This document shows, piece after piece, positions 40,275 through 50,960 of a DNA stretch of 64,000 nucleotides. Below the pieces are notes generated by a model. It was given only the letters and a program-made list of their open reading frames with translations, ran no database searches and was not told the origin of the DNA. Within the stretch, counting starts at the first letter, position 1. Each line of letters opens with the position of its first letter. The DNA lies in assembly GCF_029625435.1 (NCBI RefSeq), contig NZ_CP121208.1, positions 434,001 to 498,000 of the forward strand, given 5' to 3'. The translations under genes were made by a program, and so were the position numbers. This DNA is from Arcanobacterium canis. Its GTDB lineage: Bacteria; Actinomycetota; Actinomycetes; Actinomycetales; Actinomycetaceae.

Positions 40275-41111
40275 ATGGGAATTCGTAAGTACAAGCCGAC
40301 GACCCCGGGTCGTCGCGGTGCGAGCGTTGCCGACTTCGCCGAGATCACCCGATCCACTCCGGAGAAGTCACTGCTTCGCCCGCTTCACAAGACTGGTGGC
40401 CGTAACAACAACGGCCGCATCACCACTCGTCATAAGGGTGGCGGACACAAGCGTCAGTACCGCGTGATCGACTTCCGTCGTCACGACAAGGACGGCGTGC
40501 CAGCACGCGTTGCTCACATCGAATACGATCCGAACCGTACCGCGCGTATTGCTCTCCTGCACTACGCCGACGGCGAGAAGCGTTACATCCTGGCTCCGAA
40601 CAAGCTCGTTCAGGGTTCCATGGTTGAGAACGGTCCGTCTGCTGACATCAAGCCGGGCAACAACCTCCCGCTGCGTAACATCCCGGTTGGTACCGTGATT
40701 CACGCTGTCGAGATGCGTCCGGGCGGCGGTGCCAAGATCGCACGTTCAGCCGGTACGTCGGTACAGCTCGTTGCGAAGGAAGGCAAGCTCGCTCAACTGC
40801 GTATGCCTTCAGGTGAAATCCGCAATGTTGATGCTCGTTGCCGCGCCACTGTTGGCGAAGTTGGCAATGCAGAGCAGTCCAACATCAACTGGGGCAAGGC
40901 CGGACGTATGCGCTGGAAGGGCGTTCGCCCAACTGTCCGTGGTGTTGTGATGAACCCGTTCGATCACCCACATGGTGGTGGTGAAGGTAAGACTTCCGGC
41001 GGTCGCCATCCGGTTACTCCGTGGGGTAAGCCCGAAGGTCGTACCCGCCATGCCAACAAGCACAGCGACAAGCTCATTGTTCGCCGTCGCAAGACCGGTA
41101 AGAAGCGCTGA
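40275..41111 (+). CDS. rplB: 50S ribosomal protein L2
   Basis: A 278-residue L2 with the conserved C-terminal [20 protein letters not shown], whose histidine lies close to the peptidyl-transferase centre. AAGAGGAAAAGAACTC precedes the ATG. Confidence 0.98.
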   Translation: MGIRKYKPTTPGRRGASVADFAEITRSTPEKSLLRPLHKTGGRNNNGRITTRHKGGGHKRQYRVIDFRRHDKDGVPARVAHIEYDPNRTARIALLHYADGEKRYILAPNKLVQGSMVENGPSADIKPGNNLPLRNIPVGTVIHAVEMRPGGGAKIARSAGTSVQLVAKEGKLAQLRMPSGEIRNVDARCRATVGEVGNAEQSNINWGKAGRMRWKGVRPTVRGVVMNPFDHPHGGGEGKTSGGRHPVTPWGKPEGRTRHANKHSDKLIVRRRKTGKKR

Positions 41112-41128
41112 TCAGGAGGATATGAGCT

Positions 41129-41410
41129 ATGCCGCGTAGTTTGAAGAAGGGCCCGTTCGTTGACGACCATCTCATGAAGAAGGTTGACGATCAGAATGAA
41201 AAGGGCACCAAGAACGTTATTAAGACCTGGTCGCGTCGCTCGGTTATCACGCCGGACTTCCTTGGCCACACGTTCGCAGTTCATGACGGCCGGAAGCACG
41301 TTCCGGTGTTCGTCACCGAATCCATGGTTGGTCACAAGCTCGGCGAGTTCGCCCCGACGCGCACCTTCAAGGGTCACGTCAAGGACGATCGCAAGGGCCG
41401 TCGCCGCTGA
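41129..41410 (+). CDS. rpsS: 30S ribosomal protein S19
   Basis: A 93-residue S19 ([39 protein letters not shown]). Head protein that binds S13. CAGGAGGATATGAGCT precedes the ATG. Confidence 0.98.
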   Translation: MPRSLKKGPFVDDHLMKKVDDQNEKGTKNVIKTWSRRSVITPDFLGHTFAVHDGRKHVPVFVTESMVGHKLGEFAPTRTFKGHVKDDRKGRRR

Positions 41411-41427
41411 GGCAAGAGGAGAGAATT

Positions 41428-41799
41428 ATGGAAGCAAAAGCACAGGCGCGTTACGTGCGTGTGACTCCGCAGAAGTCTCGCCGCGTGGTCAACGAGATCC
41501 GTGGTATGCGTGCGCTTGCAGCAGTTGATCTGCTCACGTACGCACCGCAGGCGGTTGCGAAGGACGTGAAGAAGGTTCTCGAGTCGGCTCTCGCGAACGC
41601 TCGTTACGCTGCGGATGCAGCTGGTGAGAAGTTTGTCGATGGTGATTTCGTGGTTTCGGCTGCTTACGTTGACGAAGGCCCGACCATGAAGCGCATCCAA
41701 CCGCGTGCGCAGGGTCGCGCAAACCGCATCCTGAAGCGCACGAGCCACATCACGGTCGTTGTCTCGAACAGCACGAAGTCCGAGAAGAAGGGAGCCTGA
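41428..41799 (+). CDS. rplV: 50S ribosomal protein L22
   Basis: A 123-residue L22 ([38 protein letters not shown]), with the tunnel-constricting hairpin between these motifs. Follows rpsS by 17 bp. Confidence 0.98.
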   Translation: MEAKAQARYVRVTPQKSRRVVNEIRGMRALAAVDLLTYAPQAVAKDVKKVLESALANARYAADAAGEKFVDGDFVVSAAYVDEGPTMKRIQPRAQGRANRILKRTSHITVVVSNSTKSEKKGA

Positions 41800-41801
41800 T
41801 A

Positions 41802-42620
41802 ATGGGACAGAAAGTTAACCCGACCGGTTTCCGCCTCGGTCTGACCACCGAGCACCGCGCCAAGTGGTTCACCGATTCGTCTAAGCCGGGTCAGAGCTAC
41901 GCCGATTTCATCGGCGAAGATATCAAGATCCGCAAGATGGTTGAAAAGAACCTTGATCGTGCGGGCATTTCTCGCGTGAAGATCGAGCGTCGTTCGGAGC
42001 GCGTGGTTGTGGATATTCACACCGCACGCCCAGGAATCGTCATCGGTCGCCGCGGAGCTGAAGCTGAGCGCCTTCGCGCTGATCTTGAGAAGCTCATCGG
42101 CAAGGGCATTCACCTCAACATTCTTGATGTGAAGAACCCTGAGGCTGATGCCCAGCTGATTGCACAGGGTATTGCTGAGCAGCTTACAGCTCGTGTTTCG
42201 TTCCGTCGCGCAATGCGTAAGTCGATTCAGTCGGCTCAGCGTGCTGGCGTGAAGGGCATCCGCGTGTCGGTTTCGGGTCGTCTTGGCGGCGCTGAAATGT
42301 CGCGCAACGAGTTCTACCTTGAGGGTCGTGTGCCGCTGCACACGCTCCGTGCGAACATCGACTATGGCTTCTATGAGGCTAAGACCACCTTCGGACGTAT
42401 CGGCGTGAAGGTTTGGGTTTACCGTGGCGACATGACCGACGCCGAGTATGAGCGTCAGCTCAACGAGTCGTCGCGTGGCCGTGGCCGTGGCAATGGTCGC
42501 GGTGGCCGTCGTAATGACCGTGGTAACCGCGGTGGCCGCGGCAACCGCCAGGAGAACGTGAACAAGGCTGAGGCTCCTAAGGCCGAGCAGCCCGCTACTA
42601 CCCAGGAAACGGAGGCCTGA
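41802..42620 (+). CDS. rpsC: 30S ribosomal protein S3 with RG-rich tail
   Basis: A 272-residue S3. The KH domain ([20 protein letters not shown]) and C-terminal domain ([20 protein letters not shown]) are complete by about residue 220. The last 50 or so residues are an extension rich in Arg/Gly ([20 protein letters not shown]) ending in an acidic tail, likely disordered and RNA-binding at the mRNA entry site. The ATG is two bases after the rplV stop. Confidence 0.97.
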   Translation: MGQKVNPTGFRLGLTTEHRAKWFTDSSKPGQSYADFIGEDIKIRKMVEKNLDRAGISRVKIERRSERVVVDIHTARPGIVIGRRGAEAERLRADLEKLIGKGIHLNILDVKNPEADAQLIAQGIAEQLTARVSFRRAMRKSIQSAQRAGVKGIRVSVSGRLGGAEMSRNEFYLEGRVPLHTLRANIDYGFYEAKTTFGRIGVKVWVYRGDMTDAEYERQLNESSRGRGRGNGRGGRRNDRGNRGGRGNRQENVNKAEAPKAEQPATTQETEA

Positions 42621-42625
42621 GTTAA

Positions 42626-43042
42626 ATGCTCATTCCCCGCCGCACAAAGCACCGTAAGCAGCACCGTCCCACCCGTTCGGGTATGTCCAAGGGCGGCAAC
42701 ACCCTGGCCTTTGGTGAATACGGCATTCAGGCTCTTGAGCCGGCCTACGTCACCAACCGCCAGATCGAAGCAGCACGTATTGCGATGACCCGTCACATCA
42801 AGCGTGGCGGCAAGGTGTGGATCAACATCTTCCCGGATCGCCCGCTGACCCAGAAGCCACTCGGTACCCGTATGGGTTCCGGTAAGGGCGCTGTGGAATG
42901 GTGGATCGCAAACGTCAAGCCTGGCCGTGTTCTCTTTGAGCTCGGCGGCGTTGACGAGAACCTGGCCCGTGAGGCTATGTCTCGTGCAATGCACAAGCTT
43001 CCGATGAAGACCCGTTTTATTACCCGAGAGGAAGGTGAATGA
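42626..43042 (+). CDS. rplP: 50S ribosomal protein L16
   Basis: A 138-residue L16 ([59 protein letters not shown]), which helps shape the A-site tRNA pocket. Its stop overlaps the rpmC start. Confidence 0.98.
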   Translation: MLIPRRTKHRKQHRPTRSGMSKGGNTLAFGEYGIQALEPAYVTNRQIEAARIAMTRHIKRGGKVWINIFPDRPLTQKPLGTRMGSGKGAVEWWIANVKPGRVLFELGGVDENLAREAMSRAMHKLPMKTRFITREEGE

Positions 43043-43272
43043 TGGCTAAGGGCATCAGCACCGCAGAGCTCGATAAGCTCACCGATGCGCAGCTCGCAGA
43101 GCGCCTTGGAGAGTCGAAGGAAGAACTGTTCAACCTTCGTTTCTCCGCCGTGACCCACCGTCTCGAGGACAGCGGTCGCCTGAAGGAAGTTCGCCGCGAA
43201 ATCGCACGTATCTACACCGTTGCCCGCGAGCGTGAGTTGGGCATCCGCACCGCTCCGTCGGCAAAGAAGTGA
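43042..43272 (+). CDS. rpmC: 50S ribosomal protein L29
   Basis: A 76-residue L29 ([39 protein letters not shown]). Two adjacent ATGs exist, 43039 and 43042; the second gives the usual MAKG-type start. Preceded by GAGGAAGGTG and coupled to rplP. Confidence 0.95.
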   Translation: MAKGISTAELDKLTDAQLAERLGESKEELFNLRFSAVTHRLEDSGRLKEVRREIARIYTVARERELGIRTAPSAKK

Positions 43273-43280
43273 GGAACTCA

Positions 43281-43556
43281 ATGAGCGAGCAGATTGAAAC
43301 GACCCAGCGCAATTACCGTAAGGTTCGCACGGGCTACGTTGTCAGTGAGAAAATGGACAAGACCATCGTGGTTGAGGTTAATGATCGCCGTAAGCACCCG
43401 CTTTACGGTAAGGTCATGACTCGTACCAAGAAGGTTAAGGCTCACGACGAGAACAACGAGGCTCACCTCGGCGATCTCGTCCGTATCATGGAGACCCGCC
43501 CGTTGTCTGCGACCAAGCATTTCCGCCTGGTCGAGATTATCGAGCGAGCCAAGTGA
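43281..43556 (+). CDS. rpsQ: 30S ribosomal protein S17
   Basis: A 91-residue S17 ([38 protein letters not shown]). ATG 43281 is preferred over 43269 because GTGAGGAACTCA precedes it. Last gene before a 76-bp spacer to rplN, the usual S10/spc boundary. Confidence 0.97.
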   Translation: MSEQIETTQRNYRKVRTGYVVSEKMDKTIVVEVNDRRKHPLYGKVMTRTKKVKAHDENNEAHLGDLVRIMETRPLSATKHFRLVEIIERAK

Positions 43557-43632
43557 TCTCGGTTTTCCGAGAAGTAACCCATCCGTTCGGCAAGGCTCGA
43601 AAGAGAACCGGCACGACGACAGGAGATAATAA

Positions 43633-44001
43633 ATGATCCAGCAGGAGTCGCGGCTGAAAGTCGCCGACAACACCGGTGCGAAGGAAATTCTCACCATCCG
43701 TGTTCTCGGTGGCTCGAAGAGGCGCTACGCCGGAATTGGCGACACGATTGTCGCCACCGTCAAGGATGCTATTCCTGGCGGAAATGTGAAGAAGGGCGAC
43801 GTCGTTAAGGCGGTTGTCGTCCGTGCAACGAAGAGCACGCGCCGCGCTGACGGTTCGTACATCAAGTTCGACGAGAACGCGGCAGTGCTCCTGAAGAACG
43901 ACAACGAGCCCCGCGGAACCCGTATTTTCGGCCCCGTGGCACGCGAACTGCGCGACAAGAAGTTCATGCGCATCGTCTCGCTCGCTCCGGAGGTGATCTG
44001 A
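43633..44001 (+). CDS. rplN: 50S ribosomal protein L14
   Basis: A 122-residue L14 ([23 protein letters not shown] ends [10 protein letters not shown]). First gene of the spc-type cluster; ACAGGAGATAATAA precedes the ATG. Stop and rplX start overlap by one base. Confidence 0.98.
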   Translation: MIQQESRLKVADNTGAKEILTIRVLGGSKRRYAGIGDTIVATVKDAIPGGNVKKGDVVKAVVVRATKSTRRADGSYIKFDENAAVLLKNDNEPRGTRIFGPVARELRDKKFMRIVSLAPEVI

Positions 44002-44345
44002 TGGCGAAGATCAAGAAGGGTGACCTGGTTCAGGTTATCGCTGGTCGCGACAAGGGTCTCCAGGGCCGCGTGCTCGAAGTTGACACCAAGCGTGATCGTG
44101 TGGTCGTCGAGGGCGTGCAGCGTGTCAAGAAGCACACCAAGGTGTCCCGCACCGAGCGCGGTGCTGCGACCGGTGGTATCGAGACTGTTGAAGCTCCGAT
44201 CCACGTGTCGAATGTTGCGCTTGTTGGCCCGGACAAGAAGCCGATTCGCGTTGGCTTCCGTGAGGTCGAAGTGGAGCGTGATGGTCGTAAGAAGATCATG
44301 CGCGAGCGCATCGGCCGCCGCGCAGGAGAGGAGATCGAGCTGTGA
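44001..44345 (+). CDS. rplX: 50S ribosomal protein L24
   Basis: A 114-residue L24 with an N-terminal KOW motif ([20 protein letters not shown]), an assembly initiator that binds 23S rRNA near the tunnel exit. Overlaps rplE by four bases. Confidence 0.98.
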   Translation: MAKIKKGDLVQVIAGRDKGLQGRVLEVDTKRDRVVVEGVQRVKKHTKVSRTERGAATGGIETVEAPIHVSNVALVGPDKKPIRVGFREVEVERDGRKKIMRERIGRRAGEEIEL

Positions 44346-44887
44346 CCCCTCGCAAGAAGGCTATGTACAAGGACGAAATCGTTTCTAAGCTCCAGGAGGA
44401 GTTCAAGTACGAGAACGTCTCGCTCATCCCGGGTCTGTCCAAGATCGTCGTGAACATGGGTGTCGGTGACGCCGCTCGTGATTCGAAGGTACTCGACGGC
44501 GCTATCGCTGACATCACCGCGATTACTGGCCAGAAGCCGCAGGTGACGAAGGCCCGCAAGTCGATCGCTCAGTTCAAGCTTCGCGAAGGTCAGCCGATCG
44601 GCTGCCACGTGACGCTTCGTGGTGATCGTATGTGGGAGTTCCTTGATCGTCTGCTCTCGACCGCTCTGCCGCGTATTCGCGACTTCCGCGGTCTGTCCGC
44701 GAAGCAGTTCGACGGCAATGGCAACTACACCTTCGGTCTGACGGAACAGTCCGTGTTCCACGAGATCGACATGGACAAGATTGATCGTGTCCGTGGCATG
44801 GATATCACCGTTGTCACCACCGCTAAGACCGACGACGAGGGTCGCTCGCTTCTCAAGCACCTCGGCTTCCCGTTTAAGGAGAACTGA
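44342..44887 (+). CDS. rplE: 50S ribosomal protein L5
   Basis: A 181-residue L5 ([59 protein letters not shown]), which binds 5S rRNA and contacts P-site tRNA. GTG start overlapping rplX (GTGA). Confidence 0.98.
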   Translation: MTPRKKAMYKDEIVSKLQEEFKYENVSLIPGLSKIVVNMGVGDAARDSKVLDGAIADITAITGQKPQVTKARKSIAQFKLREGQPIGCHVTLRGDRMWEFLDRLLSTALPRIRDFRGLSAKQFDGNGNYTFGLTEQSVFHEIDMDKIDRVRGMDITVVTTAKTDDEGRSLLKHLGFPFKEN

Positions 44888-44889
44888 CA

Positions 44890-45075
44890 ATGGCGAAAAC
44901 GTCTCTGAAGGTAAAGGCTGCTCGTAAGCCGAAGTTTGCCGTTCGTGCCTACACGCGCTGCCAGCGCTGTGGCCGTCCGCACTCGGTTTACCGCAAGTTC
45001 GGTCTCTGCCGTGTCTGCCTACGTGAGATGGCCCTTGCGGGCGAGCTCCCGGGCGTCAAGAAGTCCAGCTGGTAA
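44890..45075 (+). CDS. rpsZ: 30S ribosomal protein S14 type Z
   Basis: A 61-residue zinc form of S14 with ligands C24, C27, C40 and C43 (CQRC, CRVC). The short form implies normal zinc-replete assembly; a zinc-free paralog, if any, is not here. Two bases after rplE. Confidence 0.97.
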   Translation: MAKTSLKVKAARKPKFAVRAYTRCQRCGRPHSVYRKFGLCRVCLREMALAGELPGVKKSSW

Positions 45076-45130
45076 GAAACTACGTCGTAGGTCCGTAAGG
45101 GAAACCACGACGAGGAAGGGCAGAAGCCCA

Positions 45131-45529
45131 ATGTCTATGACAGACCCAATTGCAGATATGCTCACGCGTCTGCGCAACGCCAATTCGGCGTTCCACGAGT
45201 CGGTGTCTATGCCGTACTCGAAGATGAAGGCCAACATCGCCTCGATTCTTGAGCGCGAAGGCTACATCGCCAAGTTCGAGGTGGAGGAGGCGAAAGTCGG
45301 CAAGACTCTCACCCTCACCCTCAAGTACGGTTCGGGTCGCGAGCGTGCGCTCGCTGGTCTGCGTCGTATCTCGAAGCCGGGTCTTCGCGTTTACGCGAAG
45401 TCCACCAATCTCCCTCAGGTCCTCGGTGGCCTCGGCGTTGCGATTCTTTCGACTTCGTCGGGACTGCTCACTGACCGCGAGGCCAAGGACAAGGGCGTAG
45501 GCGGGGAAGTCCTCGCTTACATCTGGTAA
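45131..45529 (+). CDS. rpsH: 30S ribosomal protein S8
   Basis: A 132-residue S8 ([40 protein letters not shown]). ATG 45131 follows GAGGAAGGGCAGAAGCCCA; ATG 45137 is also possible. S8 is the spc-operon autoregulator in E. coli. Confidence 0.97.
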   Translation: MSMTDPIADMLTRLRNANSAFHESVSMPYSKMKANIASILEREGYIAKFEVEEAKVGKTLTLTLKYGSGRERALAGLRRISKPGLRVYAKSTNLPQVLGGLGVAILSTSSGLLTDREAKDKGVGGEVLAYIW

Positions 45530-45543
45530 GGAAGGAGTTCACA

Positions 45544-46080
45544 ATGTCTCGTATTGGTAAGCTCCCTGTTACCGTCCCAGCTGGCGTAGAGGTCAAGATT
45601 GATGGTCGCACCGTTTCGGTGAAGGGCCCCAAGGGTGAACTCACCCATGAGGTTCCTGCTCCGATCGAGGTTGCGCTCGAAGACGGCGAAATCGTCGTTA
45701 CCCGTCCGAACGATGAGCGCGTTTCGCGTTCGCTTCACGGCCTGACCCGCACACTGATCAACAACAATGTGATTGGTGTGACTGAAGGCTACTCCAAGGC
45801 TCTCGAAATCGTCGGCACTGGTTACCGCGTCGTTGCCAAGGGTTCGGATCTCGAGTTTTCGCTCGGCTACTCGCACACCATCCTCGTCGAAGCTCCTGAG
45901 GGCATCACCTTCCAGGTTGATGGTCCGACGAAGTTCTCGGTGAATGGCATCAACAAGCAGCTGGTTGGCGAAATCGCTGCCCGCATCCGCAAGCTTCGCA
46001 AGCCTGAGCCCTACAAGGGCAAGGGCGTTAAGTACGCCGGTGAGCAGATCCGCCGCAAGGCTGGAAAGGCTGGTAAGTGA
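45544..46080 (+). CDS. rplF: 50S ribosomal protein L6
   Basis: A 178-residue L6 ([54 protein letters not shown]). GGAAGGAGTTCACA precedes the ATG; the stop overlaps the rplR ATG (TGATG). Confidence 0.98.
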   Translation: MSRIGKLPVTVPAGVEVKIDGRTVSVKGPKGELTHEVPAPIEVALEDGEIVVTRPNDERVSRSLHGLTRTLINNNVIGVTEGYSKALEIVGTGYRVVAKGSDLEFSLGYSHTILVEAPEGITFQVDGPTKFSVNGINKQLVGEIAARIRKLRKPEPYKGKGVKYAGEQIRRKAGKAGK

Positions 46081-46451
46081 TGGCAGTATCAATCAAGGGC
46101 AAGGGCAAGTTTGTTGCTCGCGCACGCCGCCACATGCGTCTGCGCAAGCGCATCTCGGGTACCACCGAGCGTCCACGTCTCGTTGTCACCCGCTCCAACC
46201 GCCACATGGTTGCGCAGGTTATCGACGATACCGTCGGCCGCACCCTGGTGTCTGCTTCCACCCTCGAGGCCGAGCTTCGCTCGGGCTCCGAGAACAAGGT
46301 GGACAAGGCGCGCAAGGTTGGCGAGCTCATCGCCAAGCGCGCTACTGAGGCCGGAATTACTGCAGTGGTCTTCGACCGCGGTGGTAACAAGTACCATGGT
46401 CGCGTTGCTGCGGTTGCCGATGGCGCCCGCGACGGCGGACTGACCCTGTAA
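46080..46451 (+). CDS. rplR: 50S ribosomal protein L18
   Basis: A 123-residue 5S-rRNA-binding L18 ([40 protein letters not shown]). ATG 46080 preferred over GTG 46077. Confidence 0.97.
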   Translation: MAVSIKGKGKFVARARRHMRLRKRISGTTERPRLVVTRSNRHMVAQVIDDTVGRTLVSASTLEAELRSGSENKVDKARKVGELIAKRATEAGITAVVFDRGGNKYHGRVAAVADGARDGGLTL

Positions 46452-46473
46452 GGCTAAGCGAGAGGATAAAGAC

Positions 46474-47166
46474 ATGACTGCAGAGCAGCATGAAGCGAAC
46501 GGCACCGGACGCGAACAGCGTCAGGGCCGCCGCGGTGGCCGCAACAATGACCGCCGCAACGATCGCCGCGCCGAGGAGAAGAATCCGTACGTCGAGCGCG
46601 TGGTCAGCATTAACCGCGTTGCCAAGACCGTCAAGGGTGGTCGTCGTATGTCGTTCACCGCTCTGGTAGTGGTTGGCGATGGCAACGGCACCGTTGGTGT
46701 CGGTTACGGCAAGGCAAAGGAAGTTCCTGCAGCAATTGCTAAGGGAACCGAGGAAGCAAAGAAGAACTTCTTCAAGGTTCCGCGCCTGGGCACCACCATC
46801 CCGCACGTTGTGCAGGGTGAAGATGCCGCTGGTGTGGTTCTCCTTCGTCCGGCTTCCCAGGGTACCGGTGTTATCGCCGGTGGCCCGGTCCGTGCGATCA
46901 TGGAAGCCGCTGGTATCCACAACGTGCTGAGCAAGTCGCTCGGTTCCTCCAATGCGATCAACATCGTGCGTGGAACCATTGCGGCTCTCAAGAAACTTGA
47001 GCAGCCTGAGGCAGTGGCAGCACGCCGCGGTCTCCCGCTTGAGCGTGTGGCGCCAGCTGGGATGCTCCGTGCTCGTGCTGAGTTCGAGAAGAAGGCTCGT
47101 GAAGATGCTGAGGCCGCTGAGGCAGCAGCTGAGAACGAGGCTGCGGCAGCAGGAGTTGGTGCGTAA
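46474..47166 (+). CDS. rpsE: 30S ribosomal protein S5 with basic N-terminal extension
   Basis: A 230-residue S5. The N-terminal 35 or so residues are Arg/Gly/Asn-rich ([20 protein letters not shown]), the S5 double-stranded-RNA-binding domain follows ([38 protein letters not shown]), and the C-terminus is Ala/Glu-rich. S5 and S3 both line the mRNA entry channel and both carry basic tails here. Stop overlaps rpmD by one base. Confidence 0.97.
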   Translation: MTAEQHEANGTGREQRQGRRGGRNNDRRNDRRAEEKNPYVERVVSINRVAKTVKGGRRMSFTALVVVGDGNGTVGVGYGKAKEVPAAIAKGTEEAKKNFFKVPRLGTTIPHVVQGEDAAGVVLLRPASQGTGVIAGGPVRAIMEAAGIHNVLSKSLGSSNAINIVRGTIAALKKLEQPEAVAARRGLPLERVAPAGMLRARAEFEKKAREDAEAAEAAAENEAAAAGVGA

Positions 47167-47345
47167 TGAAGCTTCAGATTACTCAGGTTAAGGGCCTCGT
47201 TGGCTCGAAGATTAATCAGAAGGAAACCATGAAGACCCTCGGGCTTCGCAAGATTCACCAGAGCGTGGTTCGCGAAGATACCCCAGCGGTTCGCGGTATG
47301 ATCCGCGCCGTGGCACACCTCGTTGAAGTGGAGGAGGTTGACTGA
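47166..47345 (+). CDS. rpmD: 50S ribosomal protein L30
   Basis: A 59-residue L30 read directly from the sequence between rpsE and rplO: it begins [20 protein letters not shown] and ends HLVEVEEVD. Both ends overlap neighbouring genes by one base (TAATG and TGATG), so translation is coupled. The sequence [18 protein letters not shown] matches the L30 core. Confidence 0.96.
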   Translation: MKLQITQVKGLVGSKINQKETMKTLGLRKIHQSVVREDTPAVRGMIRAVAHLVEVEEVD

Positions 47346-47806
47346 TGGCAGAGCAGAACGAAGGCAAGATCCTGAAGATTCACGATCTCTACCCGGCACC
47401 GGGCTCCAAGAAGTCTCGCACCCGCGTTGGTCGCGGTGAGGGCTCGAAGGGCAAGACCGCTGGTCGCGGTACCAAGGGTACGAAGGCTCGTTACCAGGTT
47501 CGTCCGGGCTTCGAGGGTGGTCAGATGCCGATGCATATGCGCCTCCCGAAGCTTCGCGGTTTTAAGAACCCGGCTCGCGTTGAGTACCAGGTGGTGAATG
47601 TTTCAGCACTGAACGATCTCTTCCCGAATGGCGGAGATGTCACTGTTGAGCAGCTCGTCGCCCTGGGGGCCGTTCGTAGCGGACACCTGGTGAAGGTTCT
47701 CGGCAACGGCGATCTGTCGGTGAAGGTTAACGTCACTGTCGATGCTTGGTCTGGCTCCGCTAAGGAGAAGATCGAAGCAGCTGGCGGTTCCGTGAACGCT
47801 CGCTGA
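47345..47806 (+). CDS. rplO: 50S ribosomal protein L15
   Basis: A 153-residue L15 ([40 protein letters not shown]). Late assembly protein and last gene before a terminator, so the spc unit ends here and secY has its own promoter. Confidence 0.98.
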   Translation: MAEQNEGKILKIHDLYPAPGSKKSRTRVGRGEGSKGKTAGRGTKGTKARYQVRPGFEGGQMPMHMRLPKLRGFKNPARVEYQVVNVSALNDLFPNGGDVTVEQLVALGAVRSGHLVKVLGNGDLSVKVNVTVDAWSGSAKEKIEAAGGSVNAR

Positions 47807-47819
47807 TCGTAATACTCAC

Positions 47820-47858
47820 GATGGGGCTCGCACTTAGTGCGGGCCCCATCTTCATTTT
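47820..47858 (+). terminator. Terminator after rplO
   Basis: A 14-bp stem (GATGGGGCTCGCAC with GTGCGGGCCCCATC, one T-G pair), TTA loop and TTCATTTT tail. Confidence 0.88.
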
Positions 47859-47956
47859 GACGATGCATTATCGTGCTTTTAAGATCAAGAAACGTTCTCA
47901 ATGAGTGAGATACGCCGCCCAATGTTCAAGTATGTGTGCAATTCCTTGCCGCCGGG

Positions 47957-47962
47957 TATAGT
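47957..47962 (+). promoter_or_regulatory. -10 element of secY-adk-map
   Basis: TATAGT lies 70 bp before the secY TTG, downstream of the rplO terminator. No good -35 was seen. Confidence 0.38.
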
Positions 47963-48032
47963 CTTTTCTTGGCGCTCTGTGCGCCATTACAGAGCCCCCG
48001 CCACGAGTGGCCACAATCCAGGAGGAGATTCC

Positions 48033-49322
48033 TTGTTTAGAGCGCTAGTGTCTGCATTCCGCACGCCGGATCTTCGGCGAAAGTTGCTGATCACAATCCT
48101 CATCATGGTGATCTATCGCTTCGGCACCTATGTTCCTGCGCCGTATGTTTCATACAAGAATGTTGAGACATGTTTGACGCAAGCTGGTACTGCAGATCTT
48201 CTTGCCATGATGAACATCTTCGCTGGCGGTGGCCTGCTGAAGCTTTCAGTGTTCGCGCTCGGTATTATGCCGTACATCACCTCGTCGATTATCGTCCAGC
48301 TGATGCGTGTCGTTATTCCTCGTTTTGAGGAACTACACAAAGAAGGCCAGACTGGTCAGAATAAGCTCACCGAGTACACTCGCTACCTGACAGTATTTCT
48401 TGCGATTGTCCAGTCATCGGTGTTCGCTTCGGTTGCTGCCTCCGGTCAGCTTTTCCAGGCCTGCCAGCTTCCCGTGGTTCCGGATTCGAGCCCGTTCCGT
48501 CTTCTGATGATCATCCTTGCGATGACTGCTGGAACGACCCTCGTGATGTGGCTTGCAGAAGTGATCACTGAACGCGGTATTGGCAACGGTATGTCTCTTT
48601 TGATCTTCACCGGCATTGCAGCGAATTTCCCCGCACTCCTCGGACAGGTGTACCAGGGTAACGGTGGTCTGACCTGGATGATCCTGGTGGTTGCCATGTT
48701 CCTCGTGATTACTGCTGTGGTTGTCTATGTTGAGTCCTGCCAGCGTCGTGTCCCGGTTCAGTATGCAAAGCGCGTGATCGGCCGTCGCACATACGGAGGC
48801 ACTTCAACGTACATTCCGATCAAGATCAATATGGCAAACGTGATCCCCGTGATCTTTGCGTCCTCCATCTTGTCGCTGCCACAGATGATCGCTCAGTTTG
48901 GAAACCAGAATTCCACGTGGGTTGCATGGGTTCACAATAACTTCACCTACCAGTCCTTCTGGTACATCTTCACCTATGTCGTGCTGATCATCTTCTTCTC
49001 GTTCTTCTACACGTCGATTACTTTCAACCCAGAAGAGATCTCGGACAATATGAAGCGCTACGGCGGTTTTATTCCGGGTATCCGTGCCGGCGCGCCGACG
49101 GCGGATTACCTGCGTTACGTTGTTCGTCGCATTAACTGGGTCGGAGCGATTTATCTTGCGATTGTTGCGCTGATTCCGCAGATCGTCTTCGCCCGCATGG
49201 GCGTCCAAGGTGCTGCTTTCGGTGGCACGTCAATTATCATTCTCGTTGGAGTTGGTCTGCAGACTGTCAAGGATATTAACGCCCAGCTCCAGCAGCGTCA
49301 CTACGAAGGATTCTTGCGATGA
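48033..49322 (+). CDS. secY: Preprotein translocase subunit SecY
   Basis: A 429-residue ten-helix channel protein. TTG 48033 (MFRALVSAFRTPDLRRKLL) is chosen because AGGAGGAGATTCC precedes it; upstream in-frame starts lack such a site and would add residues absent from SecY. Helix motifs include ALGIMPYITSSIIVQLM and a periplasmic plug region after RFGTYVPAP. Stop overlaps adk (ATGA). Confidence 0.97.
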   Translation: MFRALVSAFRTPDLRRKLLITILIMVIYRFGTYVPAPYVSYKNVETCLTQAGTADLLAMMNIFAGGGLLKLSVFALGIMPYITSSIIVQLMRVVIPRFEELHKEGQTGQNKLTEYTRYLTVFLAIVQSSVFASVAASGQLFQACQLPVVPDSSPFRLLMIILAMTAGTTLVMWLAEVITERGIGNGMSLLIFTGIAANFPALLGQVYQGNGGLTWMILVVAMFLVITAVVVYVESCQRRVPVQYAKRVIGRRTYGGTSTYIPIKINMANVIPVIFASSILSLPQMIAQFGNQNSTWVAWVHNNFTYQSFWYIFTYVVLIIFFSFFYTSITFNPEEISDNMKRYGGFIPGIRAGAPTADYLRYVVRRINWVGAIYLAIVALIPQIVFARMGVQGAAFGGTSIIILVGVGLQTVKDINAQLQQRHYEGFLR

Positions 49323-49894
49323 CTCGTCTTATTCTTGTTGGCCCTCCTGGTGCAGGTAAGGGCACACAGGCAACATTCATTTCCGAAGCGTTGTCAATTC
49401 CCGCCATCTCCACTGGTGCCATTTTCCGAAAGAATATGTCTGAGGGAACTGAGCTGGGGAAGAAGGCTCAGGAGTACACATCGAAAGGCAACCTCGTTCC
49501 TGACGAGATTACCGATGCGATGGTTCGCGATCGTCTTGCGCAAGATGACGCAAAGAATGGCTTCCTTCTCGATGGTTACCCCCGCAATCTCGCCCAGGTT
49601 GACGCATTGGATGCGATGCTGGCAGAAAAGGGCGAGGCAATCGATGTCGTCGTCGAAATTGCTATTCCGGATGAGGATATTGTCGGCCGACTTCTCAATC
49701 GTGCAAAGATCGAGGGACGTGCCGATGATACTGAAGAGGTTATCAAGCACCGTATTGAGGTCTACCACGCCGAGACTGCTCCACTTGTGGACGTCTATGC
49801 AAAGCGCGGACTCGTTCTCGAAGTGGATGGTAACGGAAGTATCGAAGATGTGACCGAGCGCATCCTGTCTGCATTGAAAGAGCATCTTGCCTGA
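49319..49894 (+). CDS. adk: Adenylate kinase
   Basis: A 191-residue short-lid adenylate kinase: P-loop GPPGAGKGTQA, AMP-binding STGAIFRKNM and LDGYPRNLAQ, and a compact LID without zinc cysteines. Interconverts AMP, ADP and ATP. Coupled to secY and to map (TGATG). Confidence 0.97.
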   Translation: MTRLILVGPPGAGKGTQATFISEALSIPAISTGAIFRKNMSEGTELGKKAQEYTSKGNLVPDEITDAMVRDRLAQDDAKNGFLLDGYPRNLAQVDALDAMLAEKGEAIDVVVEIAIPDEDIVGRLLNRAKIEGRADDTEEVIKHRIEVYHAETAPLVDVYAKRGLVLEVDGNGSIEDVTERILSALKEHLA

Positions 49895-50733
49895 TGCGCG
49901 TACGCGACAAGATTGAATATAAGACAGATGACCAGTTTCGTGCGATGCGCGAGGCTGGTCTCGTCGTAGCGCGAATCCATCAGGCTCTGCGTGAAAACGT
50001 GCGTGCGGGCGTGACCACCAAAGAGCTCGACGACGTCGCTTTGCAGGTTCTCGATGAAGCCGGCGTAAAGTCGAACTTTTTTGGATACTACGGATATCCG
50101 GCGCAAACATGTATTTCAGTGAATTCGACGATCGTACACGGCATCCCGAACGACTACGTTTTGCAACCTGGAGATCTTGTTTCCTTTGATTGCGGAGCAG
50201 TCGTGAATGGATGGAATGGCGATGCTGCGTTTTCTGTAGTATTGCCTGGTGGCGATCCAAAGGTTCGAGCTGACCGCCAGCGGTTGTGTGCTCAGACCGA
50301 GGAATCGATGTGGGTTGGCATTGCTGCGATGGCTCAGGGACGTTTCGTTGGCGATATTGGAGAAGCGATTGACGACTACGTCATGTCGCTTCCCTCTAGT
50401 GAGCGGCCGGACATCGTCCTTGACTATGTCGGTCATGGAATTGGAACGTCAATGCACTTGCCTCCCGACGTACCGAACTACAACACTGGGGATCGCGGGC
50501 CACGACTGAAGCCGGGAATGGCCTTGTGTATCGAACCCATGCTTACCGCTGGCAAGCAGGACAATAAGACGCTTTCCGATGACTGGACAGTAGTGACCAT
50601 TGATGGCAAAGATGCGTGCCATTGGGAACACGAAGTTGTCCTCCACGAGGGTGGTATCTGGGTGATTACCTCTCCCGACGGCGGTGCAAGCGAGCTTGCG
50701 CGTTTCGGAGTCGAGGTTGCTCCTCTCGATTGA
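49894..50733 (+). CDS. map: Methionine aminopeptidase type I
   Basis: A 279-residue metalloprotease removing N-terminal Met. The five metal ligands sit in FDCGAVVNGWNGDAA (two Asp), GHGIGTSMH, CIEPML and HWEHEVV. Completes the conserved secY-adk-map unit and is followed by a strong terminator. Confidence 0.96.
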   Translation: MRVRDKIEYKTDDQFRAMREAGLVVARIHQALRENVRAGVTTKELDDVALQVLDEAGVKSNFFGYYGYPAQTCISVNSTIVHGIPNDYVLQPGDLVSFDCGAVVNGWNGDAAFSVVLPGGDPKVRADRQRLCAQTEESMWVGIAAMAQGRFVGDIGEAIDDYVMSLPSSERPDIVLDYVGHGIGTSMHLPPDVPNYNTGDRGPRLKPGMALCIEPMLTAGKQDNKTLSDDWTVVTIDGKDACHWEHEVVLHEGGIWVITSPDGGASELARFGVEVAPLD

Positions 50734-50738
50734 GACGT

Positions 50739-50774
50739 ATCGGGTGGCAGGGTTTTCTGCCACCCGATTGTTTT
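50739..50774 (+). terminator. Terminator after map
   Basis: A 12-bp perfect stem ATCGGGTGGCAG/CTGCCACCCGAT, GGTTTT loop and TGTTTT tail, 6 bp after the map stop. Confidence 0.92.
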
Positions 50775-50960
50775 CTGCGTTGCGGACTTCCCGACGAGGG
50801 GGCACTATCGAACAACGTAGTAGTGACGTGCTCCACCGCATTGTCACTTTTCAAAACAAAGTATTCGGGCGTAAACTTATCTATTGGTGCATTCTGCGCG
50901 CAGAATCACTCACTGTTCCATCGGGGCAGTGCCAAATTGCAATCAACGTAAGCGGAGAAT

